A DNA stretch of 34,970 bases from Parachlorella kessleri (GCA_001598975.1 BBXU01002108.1:1-34970); one strand, 5' to 3'; shown: positions 21,713 through 31,935, numbered from the stretch's first letter. The notes: a model not told the origin generated them from the letters alone. Numbers and translations: made by a program.

Positions 21713-24486
21713 TTATCTGTCTTTCTTGCGCCGCTTGGACTTCTTTTTCTTCTCTTTCTGGCGACTAGACTTCCTGCGGGCATCAGCCACTTACGAAATA
21801 AGACATTGGTGCTGTCACACACATCCCTTGTTGTCCCAAAAACTCACAAGCTGCACCACAAACAGAGCGGGACTCTGAGCGCTTTCTTGATAGGCACCCA
21901 ATTGCACTTACTTGTGGCCGTGCTTGGCTTTCCTCTCGCCAACCTTCCTGCACTTACAGCCACAACAAGGAGAAGGTGGAGGAGATAACACACCAGAAAA
22001 AACATGGGGGCATGCAAGATGGGGGCAAGACTCAGGCGCACTCTGCATCCCGTCCTGAGCGTATAGCTCAACTCTCAGACCCTGTTCGCACTACCTGCCA
22101 CCCATCCTAATATGTTACCACGGCAGGACCTTTGCGTTTTGCGTGTTGATTGAGGGCGCCTCAAACCCCACATACAGACCACATCCTTTCCATCTCCTGC
22201 ATCTGCCTGAAGCGCGGCAGACGGCCGGACTCCAGCAGATACGGTGCAAACTTCGCTTGTGAACATCTCGCAGCCCCAAACACATTCCTGCTGTGCTTGT
22301 GATGCTTGGTTAGGATGGCGAGGGCGCGCCCGAGGTCCATGCCTGCCGCCTCATCTGGCAGCCCTGTTGGCGGCTGCCCGGCGTCATGAGCTGCATGCTC
22401 TGTGGCTGCCCTGACGAGCTCCCCTTCCTCCCCCTCTGTGTCGCTGCCGCTTGGCCTAAGGCTTTGAAGGCTCGCGCTACTGGTTGCACGGAAACTGCTG
22501 CCGGCTCCCCTGCTATTGCTTCTGCTAGGACTTGGGCTCTGGCGACAGGGCGGGGCAGGGCTGCGGCTGCGCTTGAGGAGGTCATGTCTGTTTCCTGCAG
22601 CCTGCTGCCCATGGGGCTCAGTATGTCTCCTCGCACCATCCTGTCGCTCACCAGAGCCCTGAGGATAGTGCCTGGGTATGCTACGATCTACACAGGAGCC
22701 TTGGTGCTTTTCCTGCCCCAGCATCCCATACTGCCATCCCACCCGTCCAACAACGTTGTGGACACCATCCTCCTGCTGCTGCCACCGCGGGTGATTATGC
22801 TGCCCCTGCTCCTGCTCCTGCTGCTGCTGTTGCTGCTGCTGCTGTTGCTGCTGTGGCGGCTCCTTGCGCCGCCCTACCAGCTGCTCCCCATCCCCAACCC
22901 CGCCCCTGCCCGCACCTGCCAGCTGCCCCTCAGCCTTCTCACCCCCACCCGCCCCATTCTCCCTCGGTCTCAGCTTGAGCCCCTGCTCATTGGCCTTTTG
23001 CCGCACTGCATCCAAGTAGGCGGCTGCGTTTTTGTGGCCGGGCTGCAGCTCTAGGGCTGCCTCCAGGTCGTCTGAGGCCCGCTGGAAGTCGTGGGCATTG
23101 GCCAGGGCTGCTCCCCGAGCCACGTAGGCATCGGTGTTATGCTCGTCAAGCTCCAGAGCCTGGCCAGGGGGACAATACAAGGGCCAGGATAGGTTTTCGG
23201 GCCGGGAGGCATTCAAGTACGATAGCAATTTAAGGGCACAGGACATGCGCTCTCCTGGCTAGGAAAGTAATGACTCGCATGGTAACTTGCCTTGCCGTGG
23301 CTGACAGGTGACTGGCCTCTGCCAAGGACCAAAGTTCCCAGATGTCCTTCCCGGCTGGCTGCACTGGCTGGCACAACTGCGCCAATGATAAGTTACAGCC
23401 ACCCCCGAGCTGCAGCAGGCCTGCCTATTTTATGAGAAGTTCCTTCCTTCTTCCCCGGCTTGCAATGAAGTGCTGGAACCCGACCGTGAACTCTACAATG
23501 CTGGCCCCCAACCTGGATTCATCCGTACCTGGGCGTAGCACGCCAGTGCTTGCTCCAGCTCCCCTGCTTTGGCCAGGCCAACTCCCCTCCTCACAGCCTC
23601 ACGGGACCAGCCAGCCCTCACTCTATGCCTCACAAGGGTCCTCACTGCTACCACCACATCCTCGCCGGGAGCTTGACTCATGAGGGATCCCCTGCATGAG
23701 CATGGCAGGGCACAAGTGCAGACTCTCGGCTCTCATTTTCCCTCCCTGCCTCTCCTGCATGCATCCCATACGCTTCACATGTCTGCATTGGAGAAATCTC
23801 AGCAAGGCGTCGGCAAAATGGTTGGCCAAGATGCAGGGTGCCAGCAACAAAGGTGGGGCTGCAGTCAAAAACACGGCGATATATACAGGAATCCGCAAAG
23901 TGCGCACAGCCCACGCGCCTGAGGCCCCTCAGCAGGTCGGACACTCCCAGCGCGCTTGCCATGGCATCCGTGCAGTCCGGGGAGAGGAACGTCCTGCTCT
24001 GCTGCAGCACGTCCAGGTACCCTGAAGGTGCAGTGTCCCAGGCAGAGCTCAGGTAAGACCCTGCTTCCCCCCAAAAATTTGTTGTCGCCACCAGCAGCCA
24101 GCTGGAACATACGTTGAAGTGATGCGTTTGCCGGCAGCAACGCTGCTCGTGCAGCACTGTATGTGCACACCCTCACTGGCTCACCACCAGCGCTCCCCGT
24201 GGCCACAGAGCCACTGCTCAGCCGCTCCTGGGCCGTGAATACAACGCTAGGGAAGCCCCAGTCGCTGCCTGCCTCAGCTGGCTGGCTGCTGGTGCCCTGC
24301 AACGGCAACCCATGACACCCTCGTTGTGCTGTGTGCATGAGGCAATGCATCACTGAACAAGGCAACAGGACGCACTGCAACCCACCGCCCGCTGGAGGAA
24401 GAGACTGCCATCAGGAAGGGCCTCCCCAGCCCCACTTCCATCCATCGCAAGTCGATGTCACGCATTACCTCGCTCCGAAGGGACAA
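21713..24486 (-). CDS. TTC14: TTC14-like tetratricopeptide repeat protein (N-terminus uncertain)
   Basis: Well-supported minus-strand exons with consistent phases: 23691-23529, 23159-22183, 21947-21912, 21773-21713. A further exon is likely from about 24060 to 23915, encoding YLDVLQQSRTFLSP and LGVSDLLRGL, which matches the TTC14 segment between its S1 domain and its TPRs. TPR 1 begins SREAVRRGVGLAKAGELEQAL. TPR 2 is DAYVARGAALANAHDFQRA, continuing into LELQPGHKNAAAYL. A polyglutamine run, an RS-like low-complexity region and a lysine/arginine-rich tail follow, as in TTC14. Human TTC14 carries an N-terminal S1 RNA-binding domain. I could not find one here, and the frames 24060-24486, including a possible start at 24486, do not assemble cleanly. 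The function is not established; an RNA-related nuclear role is inferred from family architecture. The TTC14 assignment itself is moderate. Confidence 0.6.
22809..22854 (-). repeat. CAG/CAA repeat encoding polyglutamine
   Basis: On the plus strand this is CTG/TTG triplets. On the coding minus strand it gives about 12 glutamines interrupted by occasional CAA, then EQEQGQ. It lies in the TTC14-like gene just after the TPR region and may vary in length between strains. Confidence 0.8.
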
Positions 24487-24624
24487 ACAAGGCTGGGGTC
24501 ATTCCCATGCCATGACTCAAGCTTGACACACCTCCTCCCGGAAACGAGTTGGTCTTTCTTACAAATGCACCAACTAAACCTTCACTCATTAATCTTCCCT
24601 ACATTGAAAGCCTCAGCAGAGACG
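24487..24624. promoter_or_regulatory. Putative bidirectional promoter
   Basis: About 140 bases separate the likely minus-strand start of the TTC14-like gene and the plus-strand ATG of the radical SAM gene. The head-to-head arrangement implies a shared promoter region. No clear TATA box is seen. The boundary on the minus side depends on the uncertain start at 24486. Confidence 0.4.
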
Positions 24625-27600
24625 ATGGTCAGCTTGCGCGCATGGCTGACATGTCGAGGACCATGGCAGGGGGGCAGACACTCTTCCAGCCGCAAGCTAA
24701 CTGTCTGGGCTGCCAAGGGTGGCAAGTCAGCCACCAAGACACGGCGCCAAAGGCCAAGCACCGACCACAAGGCGCCAGGCAGCTCGAAGGCCAAGAGCAA
24801 GCTCTCCCAGATGGCAGAGTTCAGGGCAGACGAGGTCCTGCTCTTCGACCCTGTGCCGGCAGGACGCAATGCAGCCCTGCAAGTGGTGTACGCCTACCCC
24901 AACGAGTACAGCGTGGGCATCACAAGCCTTGGATACCAGCTGGTGGGTGCTGGCCGTGAGACGTAAGCTACGTGGCCGTGAGACGTAAGCTATTTGAAAT
25001 GCAATTTTCCTGAGCATCCATCCTTGTGCTTGCGGCACAGGGCATCGTTATGGGCCTTGGCACTGCTTAATATATTGCAGAGTACTGCTGCATGCGTGTC
25101 CAGGCCGGCAACTGTTTGCTTGCCGTGCCACCCAGGTCTGGGCCTTTTTTGAGACCCACCCGGACGTGTCTGTCGCCCGGCTCTTCACCGACGCGCACGA
25201 CCAGCTGCCTGCTGCGCCCGACCTGCTGGGCTTCTCATTTGCCTGGGAGCTGGACTACGTCAACATCATGTCAGTGCTGGAACAGCTGGGCATCCCTCTG
25301 CGGGCGGAGGACAGGGATGACTCACACCCGCTGGTGAGGGGGGTGGGTACATAGACGTGGGCAGTGTGTAGGAGGTGCAGGGGGTGCGTGTGGGTGGATG
25401 CTCCGACAGGCAGGCGGGCAGATTCCCTGGTGGTCCCCGCCTCAGCCTAAGATTGACTGGTTGTCTTATTTGAGCATCCAAAGCTGCATTACCACCAAGC
25501 ATGAAGCCACCATAATATTGTTACTAAACAGGCCATGGGTACCCCCTAGCCGTGTAACTTTGTGGGGGTGCAGTGGTGGAGCATGCTCCCTCAGCCCACT
25601 TGTACACCTGAGCTTTACCCCCAGGCATATGAGGGGTCCTCAGCGTTCCTGGCCATCAGGGTTGCCAGCCTGGCAGGGTGGGCGGTGAGCTGCAGCACCA
25701 GGCTCCCCAGTTAATACCCTCATATGCCCTAGCACCTATATATGTGCCTGCAGGTGTTTGGGGGCGGGCCCGTGCTGACCGCCAACCCGGAGCCTTACGC
25801 CGATTTTTTTGATGTGGTCCTGGTGGGGGATGGGGAGGAGCTACTCACTGCCTTCACTGACCGGCTTGCTGAGGCCAAGCAACAGCTTGCGGCAGCTGCG
25901 GGTGGGTCACGTCGTGGTTGGCTGTACCCCCCCGCATGCCGAGCCTATCCAAGGGGAGGACCTTTGTGTGGGGCAGCAGCACATCCCCGTCAGTCAGTCA
26001 GGGTGGGTGGGTGGGTGGGTGGGTGGCTCCTTCTTTTGATCAGATTAAGGGGTAGGCAGGGCCTTATCATGTGTTTTTGATGGGCCTGCCTTCCCCTGCC
26101 TGTGGTGTGTGTTTGGTTGTGGTCCCAGAAGGGGTGCGGCTGCAAGAGTGGCCCACCACTGCTGGCTGTATGCCTTGCCACAGACGTGTGCACATTTGCT
26201 GGCATTTCAACACTGCTTGCAAGACGGCTGATCCGTCTACCTAAGTCGACCTAAGTCACGCCAGCAGTGAAGGGAGTAGCAAGGGGTGGCCGACATATGC
26301 CAGCAGGACGCTAGGCGTGCTGACAGTGGGTGCCTCCTGTCACCGCAGGGACATCGTCCCCGCCACGTCGTGAGATGCTGCTGGCGCTGGCACAGGTGCC
26401 GGGGGTCTATGTCCCGCAGCTGTACGAGCCAGAGTATGAGTCGCAAACGGGGGCGCTGACAGGGGTGCGGCCCGTGTGCGCAGGTGAGAGGGGGGCTGGG
26501 GCTGGCGGCGGGATGTGGGTGGGCCTCCTTGGCCCGAACGGCCGAAGGAGCTTCTGTGGGCACGCTGTGGGGTCACACAGCAGGGTCTGGGGTGCATGTT
26601 TCGATTTGCGATTCCAACTCGCCCGACCCCCCCCCCCCCCTCCCCCATGTGCCTGCGGCCCCTGCACTGTTACCCCAGTAGCACACATGGACATGCATCC
26701 CAGGAGGTGGCACTCAGCAATGTGCTGGCAACATGCCTCACGGTTGGCGATAGCATCAGCCAGGCTTGCGTCTTGATTTTGTGCACAGCTTTGTTGGCTG
26801 CTGCTGACTCACACGCCCCTGAGTCCCCCCTCCTCCCTTGTACCTCCCCGCCAACCGCAGGTGTGCCGGCCGCGGTACAGAAGCAGACGTACCGCGGCAG
26901 TACGCTGGCTGCCAGTACCGTGGTGTCCCGCCGCATGGCCTGGGAGAACATCTTCATGGCGGAGGTGGTGCGCAGCTGCCCCGAGATGTGCAGGTGGGGG
27001 GTGACCGAGGGTGACTAAGGGCGACTAGCAGGCCAGGCAGTGCAAGGGACGCGGTGTGTAATGAGCCGTACGGGATGGATAGAAAAGGGCAACACTCGGC
27101 AGGCACATCAACTGGCAACCTGCTGCCCTGGCCTGCACCCAAAATAAACCGGGGATGCGTGTGTACTTGCTGCTCCCCTTGTTCCGTGGCCCAGAGCATC
27201 AACTGCTGCTACTCTGCTGCTGCTGCTGCTGCTGCAGGTTCTGCATGGCCAGCTACTTGACCCTCCCCTTCAGATCGGCGCCACTGGAGGGCAGCCTCAT
27301 ACCCACCCTGGAGCGGGGCCTTGCGGTGACCGACAGGGTCGGCCTGCTGGGTGAGTGTTGGGGCGGGGTGATGCGTACGTCACCTAGGCACCCTTGAGCG
27401 GAGGATGCATTGCTGCATGCAAGGCACTGCTTGGCACACATGCCAAATCATGCCATGCTTGGCCAGGCATGCTCTGGCTTGTTGCTGGCCTGAGTGGGCT
27501 GCCGCCTGGCTGTCGTGCCACTGAGGCAGATCAGTCAACCTTGCAGCTGCTGCAATACGTAGCCCCTGCTGCACCCAGTTGTGGGTGACACCCACAACTC

Positions 27601-30526
27601 AAGCCTGGTGCCGTGCGGCCTGCATCTGTAACCAAACAGCCCACTCTGTGGCAGTCTGGATGCCCTGCGTGCCTTGTGCTGACGGCCCAAGCAACCCCCC
27701 GGGGCGCTGGCGCTGTGTTTGGGGCGCAGGCGCCTCCGTCACGCAGCACCCGGAGTTTGGGGAGCTGCTGAGCTGGCTCATGCAGCCAGAGCGGCAGCAC
27801 GTGCGGCTGAGCATCGCGTCCGTGAGAACAAACACAGTGACCACGGAGCTGGCGGCAGCGCTCAGCGCACGGTGGGTGTTGCTGGTTGTGTGGACAGCAT
27901 GTTTCGTTGACCCTCTTGCAGGCGTTCCAATGCGCTCAAGATTGTTTTGGTTGCGCACCGTGTACTGTGGTCGCCCTGCTTGCTGTGCGAGCTTGTAGGA
28001 GTACTGGTCCCGCAGGGGTGAATTGGTTTGATTTTCCTTGTGCTCGGCTCAGCAGACTGCCCTGCGCTTGCTGTCACCCTTGTTGCCTCCGTTATGAGGG
28101 CGGTGGTGCTCATGAGGACCCTGTGGCTTGCCTGCACACCAAACTCCTGGGGTGCTCCCAAGTGGATGCCTGCTCGCTTGTTCTTGGCGGGCGTTCCACC
28201 AGCCAGGCCCCGCCACTTGTCATGGACAGCTGGGTCTGGTGCCCTCAGTGTAGCCGTCCCCCCTCCCTCCCTCTCCTGGATGCACCCTAGGACCTTGGCC
28301 CGCCTTGCTGTTCCCGCCTGCGCAGGGGGACCCGCTCACTGACAGTTGCGGTGGAGAGCGGGTCTGCACGGCTGCGGCAGGTTGTGAATAAGAAGCTGGA
28401 CAGCGCGGACATCATTCAGTGCGCTCGGAACGCACAGGTGGGGGGCCCTGCAGAAAGCCAGGCTAGCTGGGTGCTAGCGGGTGGTAGTTCTTAGGGGTAG
28501 GTTGCCCTTGGTATCTCGCCTGCTGTGTTGGCTAGGTTTTTACGATTGCTTGTCTATGCTGATGTCAGGGGGGGCCGATCAGGGCAAGCCCAACGCTGGG
28601 TTGTCAACCCACCAGTGGTGGGTGGCTTTGCATCGTTGCTGTTATCAAGGTACAACCAGTGCTTTGCGGTTCTTTCTTGACGTTGTAAGTAACTGCCAGT
28701 TGACCAGGAAAGGGGCTTTTCACTAGGTGTGTTACATTCGGTGCCCCTTCCCTCTGTCATGCTAGTCTGTGGCCCGACAGTCTGGCGTGCAGCGCCGCCC
28801 ACCCTCGCTTCATGAGGGATGTACTACTGTATTAGTAATGCCCTGTCGGCTGACCCGGCATGCAGGAGGGGGGCCTGGAGGGGCTGAAGCTGTACGGCAT
28901 GGTGGGGGTGCCGGGGGAGCGGGAAGAAGGTAAGCCCCCCCCCACCACCCTGCCACGTGGCAGGCTATGGTTATGTAATGTTTCACGGCGGCGGCAGGTG
29001 GCGCAAGGAGAGGCTGGATAGCTGTGCTGCACTGGCTGGGCTGGGTACAGGGAACGCCCGGGGGGCTTGCATGGATGACTTGGCAGTACATGGTGATGCT
29101 GCAGCGAGAGGGCCCGACAGCCCCATGGTCAAGTCTAGTCTCACAGCGTACCGCCACCTGACCATGCTGCCCGACAGCCCCATGGACAGTGTACTGTGAT
29201 GGAGGAGGCAAGGAGCCCTCAACCCCATGCCCGGTATCCCCGAAGCCCACACACGCATGCGGCAGTGGACGTCTTGGGACGGCCGCTGTGTAGTGCCGCA
29301 CCCGCTGCAAGTGCTGCTTGATGCCCAGCTGCAGCGTTGCGTGCACGGCCTGCTCTGCACTTTGCTCATTTGGACGGAAGCTGTCATCCATCAGTCAGTC
29401 CAAGCGCGTCTTTGTGAAGTGTGCAGATGTGGACGCAACAATAGACATGCTGCAGCAGCTCAAGCGGGCGGCCCCGCAGCTGCGGCTCACCTTTGGCTGC
29501 AGCACCTTCGTGCCCAAGGCCCACACCCCCTTCCAGGCAAGCACGCAGGGCTGTTTCGGCTGCTGCCAGCTACGCTCCTCCCTCTCGCTGCGCCAATGTT
29601 GCTACCAGGACAGAGACATGCATGCAGCTATAGGTTGTGGTTTCACCATGAAGTGGGCAGCCATACCAAAGCCTGGCTGGCGGCCGTGCCTGCACGCCAC
29701 CTGCTCCTACCTTACCAATATGAAAGAGAGTGTCTGCATTTTGCACTAAAATAAGAAATAAAAGTAAACCTTGCCTACCCCTCCACCCGCTCCCACCTGG
29801 CCTGCAGTGGTATGGGCTGAGCCCGGAGGCAGACAAGCGGCTGAAGCGGCTAGAGAAGGCGCTGGGCAGGGAGGGCATCGACTTCCGACCCGAGAGCTAC
29901 AAATGGAGCGTGGTGCAGGTGCGTGCGCCCCTGCCTGGAGAGCCCAGCTGTGGAGTGTTGCTCCGTGGCGGGCAGTAACATGCGGGCGGAGGGACGGGGT
30001 GGGAGTTTTGTAGGCTGAGTGCAGGGCCCAGCGACCGGGTGCCTACTCTGGTGGCCATAGGAGCCAAAGTGAGACAGGTTCCCTGCTTATGGGGTTGGCG
30101 AGGGGGGCTAAGGCATGACAAGCATCAGCAGAGCTTGGTTTTCGCCAAACTTGCCTGCAGCTGCCAAGAAAGCACATGCATGTGCTGCCAGGGCCCACCA
30201 GGCCAGCCTCCGCTCCACGCCCTTGCCCTCCTCCCTCACCCAGGCGCTGCCGCTGTGCTCTCGCATGCTCGCAGGCGCTGCTGTCGCGCGGCGACCGCCG
30301 GCTCTTGCCCCTGTTGACCTTGGTGCGCGGCTACGGCGACTCCCTCGGCTCCTTCAGGAGAGCCTTTAATGAGTTGGAGGGGCAGCTGCCCCCCATGGAG
30401 CACTACGTGCAGCGCAGCTACGAGCCGACGGCGGAGGTGCTGCCCTGGCAGCATATACAGGGCCCGCTGCCGGTCGGGACGCTGCAGAAGCACCTGCTGG
30501 AGGCGCAGCAGCTGATGGGGGCCTAG
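24625..30526 (+). CDS. Plastid-type B12-binding-fold radical SAM protein of cyanobacterial type
   Basis: Twelve exons, all in phase, 611 codons plus TAG: 24625-24942, 25136-25333, 25754-25901, 26349-26483, 26861-26993, 27238-27350, 27730-27871, 28326-28437, 28866-28929, 29427-29536, 29808-29918, 30275-30526. The first 40 or so residues (MVSLRAWLTCRG...) are basic and rich in serine and arginine, like a plastid transit peptide. Next comes a cobalamin-binding-like fold (VYAYPNEYSVGITSLGY; FGGGPVLTANPEP; GDGEELL) without a DxHxxG motif. The radical SAM core has CPEMCRFC (CxxxCxxC) to hold the [4Fe-4S] cluster and SAM. ASVTQHPEF, SIASVRTNTV, AVESGS and LYGMVGVPGE follow. The rest matches conserved cyanobacterial proteins end to end, as far as I recall. 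Substrate and reaction are unknown. The donor after 29536 is GC. Confidence 0.85.
24951..24992 (+). repeat. 22-bp tandem duplication at start of radical SAM intron 1
   Basis: The unit tggccgtgagacgtaagcta plus cg is followed at once by a second 20-base copy at 24973-24992. Each copy contains acGTAAGC, a good donor-like sequence, downstream of the GTGGGT donor chosen at 24943. Neither extra donor keeps the frame with exon 2. Confidence 0.85.
26001..26027 (+). repeat. (GGGT)n G-quadruplex-prone tract in radical SAM intron 3
   Basis: Six GGGT units in a row, followed by GG, on the transcribed-RNA sense strand inside the intron 25902-26348. Runs of three G separated by one T meet the usual G-quadruplex pattern. 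Confidence 0.85.
26627..26640 (+). repeat. Poly-C tract in radical SAM intron 4
   Basis: Fourteen C in a row, followed by tccccc, inside the intron 26484-26860. Its length may be an assembly uncertainty. Confidence 0.8.
27214..27234 (+). repeat. (CTG)7 microsatellite forming the 3' end of radical SAM intron 5
   Basis: Seven CTG units run directly into the cag acceptor at 27235-27237. The repeat occupies the place of the polypyrimidine tract upstream of the exon that carries the third cluster cysteine. Confidence 0.85.
29112..29185 (+). repeat. 17-bp direct repeat in radical SAM intron 9
   Basis: gcccgacagccccatgg occurs at 29112-29128 and again at 29169-29185, 57 bp apart, within the 497-nt intron 28930-29426. 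The remainder of this intron has no recognisable coding content. Confidence 0.75.
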
Positions 30527-30803
30527 CAGCCCTGTTAGGGGTGCAGCTGCCCCAAAGATTGGCGGATGGATTCAGTGGCAGAGTTTGTGGGCGGCTGGCA
30601 CGAGAGCCCGCAGCCATGCTCCGGCACAAGGCCTTGTCACCCATGTCGGCAGAGCCTGCCTTTGCTTCCCAGGCGCCTTAACAGCCCCACAGCTTGCACC
30701 ATAGTGTTACCTGACTTGCTGGCCCCTCTCGGCCGATGAGACTTCAGGAGCAACTTGCCTTGAAGGTCCTTGTGTGGGACAACGTAAGATATGTGTGTGC
30801 TTA

Positions 30804-30808
30804 TGTAA
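30804..30808 (+). terminator. TGTAA poly(A) signal of radical SAM gene
   Basis: TGTAA on the plus strand, about 280 nt after the TAG at 30524-30526. It is the only copy seen between this stop and the next gene. Confidence 0.5.
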
Positions 30809-31211
30809 GACAAGCGTGCCGCCGATATTCGAAAGGCAACAGCGCTGCTGAACAACTATACCAGGGAATTTGTGGGATGTGACAACTGCATAGCCTGTTA
30901 AGTTCTGGGCGGAAAAGGGTTGCTGGACGGCTTAAGCAGTGCAAGATCGAGAGGGCTTGAGGCGAGGGGCTAAGCCGAGGGAGTGCTGAGTGGACGGAAC
31001 TTCCATACCATAAACTCTAGTTTTCTCAGCTGTAGAGCAAGATAGTCCAATTAAAAGCTGCTGCTGCCGTGCCTTGGGACATTTTTGGCTGTGGATGTGC
31101 AGATTCCAGGACTGCTATTGCAAACCAGACAACATCATTTTGATCCAAATGCAACTGCGGTAAGCATAGGCCAACAGAGTGTGAGCCAGACAGCAACTTT
31201 CCAAGAGAGGT
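30809..31211. other. Intergenic stretch with no gene seen
   Basis: It lies between the 3' end of the radical SAM transcript and the 3' end of the H2A.X transcript, which converge. Open frames here are short and show no family similarity. No RNA gene or repeat is recognised. Confidence 0.55.
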
Positions 31212-31227
31212 GGTGTTTAATAACACC
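31212..31227 (-). terminator. Histone mRNA 3' stem-loop
   Basis: On the minus strand GGTGTTATTAAACACC forms a six-base-pair stem (GGTGTT/AACACC) with the four-base loop ATTA. This is the geometry of the replication-dependent histone stem-loop (GG-YYY-U stem, four-base loop, A-RRR-CC), apart from purines in the loop and one G in the stem. It starts 46 bases after the H2A.X stop codon, the expected distance. The stem-loop binds SLBP in animals and replaces the poly(A) tail. Volvocine algal histone genes are known to end in similar palindromes. Confidence 0.8.
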
Positions 31228-31273
31228 GGTGGTTGTTTTACTTTTTATTTACGGGAAGCAGCGCCACAGTTGC

Positions 31274-31790
31274 TTAGAACTCCTGGGAGACGGAGCCGCC
31301 CTCAGCCTTCTTGCCGCTCTTCTTGGGCAGCAGCACAGAGTGGATGTTGGGCAGCACGCCGCCCTCGGCGATGGTCACGCCGGCCAGGAGCTTGGACAGC
31401 TCCTCATCGTTGCGGACGGCCAGCTGGATGTGGCGGGGGACGATGCGGGTCTTCTTGTTGTCGCGGGCGGCGTTGCCGGCCAACTCCAGCACCTCAGCTG
31501 CCAGGTACTCAAGGACGGCAGCCAGGTACACGGGGGCACCGGCACCGATGCGCTCTGCAACAAACCAATAAGAAACTCACAGGGAGCGGGCCTCAAGTGG
31601 AAGGTGCCTGAAAGGCAGGGGATCATGCAAACACCCAAACCGAACGCCATCACAGCTTGCGATCCTCACCCGCGTAGCGTCCCTTCTTCAGGTAGCGGGC
31701 GATGCGGCCCACGGGGAACTGCAGTCCAGCCTTGGTGGACTTGCTGACGGACTTCTTGCCGGCGGTCTTGCCCTTGCCACGGCCGCTCAT
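31274..31790 (-). CDS. H2AX: Histone H2A.X (SQEF C-terminus)
   Basis: Core histone variant that packages DNA and is phosphorylated at its C-terminal serine by ATM/ATR-type kinases after double-strand breaks. Exons 31790-31670 and 31554-31274, intron 115 nt with GT-AG ends, 133 residues. It starts [13 protein letters not shown], where I placed the ATG at 31790 rather than at the longer open frame upstream, because SGRGK is the universal H2A N-terminus. [50 protein letters not shown] and the final SQEF are clear. SQEF with a preceding GGSV defines H2A.X and rules out H2A.Z. The intron falls between RYA and ERIGAGAP, which I recall as a common intron site in plant H2A genes. The next gene, UBA2, is on the same strand upstream. 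Confidence 0.93.
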
Positions 31791-31935
31791 GGTTGCTGGT
31801 TGTAAAATCGGGTTGACTAGAGAGGAGGGGAGGCCGAAGTGTGTGATCAGAGCCCCGAAGGCCTTCTTAAATGTTGGCAGGAGCGGCAAGGGGTGCTCCT
31901 TGCCCAATAGGTGGCCAAGGACGGGGGAGGGCCGG

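Noticed and set aside
22386..23054. Long plus-strand open frame of 222 codons with leucine runs, resembling a membrane protein.
   Set aside because: It is the antisense of the polyglutamine/proline-rich exon of the TTC14-like gene; the leucine run is CTG read opposite CAG.
23917..23918. A GC donor (AG followed by gcgcgt, minus strand) that would restore phase before the exon starting at 23691 of the TTC14-like gene.
   Set aside because: Unlike the other GC donors here it lacks the gcaag consensus, so phase agreement alone is not enough.
24296..24317. A 22-nt GT-AG interval (GTGTCATGG...TTGCAG, minus strand) that would join two open frames of the TTC14-like gene.
   Set aside because: Far too short to be a spliced intron; the N-terminal model is left open instead.
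27214..27234. (CTG)7 as a coding repeat.
   Set aside because: It lies in the intron immediately before the acceptor of the exon encoding FCMASYLTLPF; coding across it is not supported by the family.
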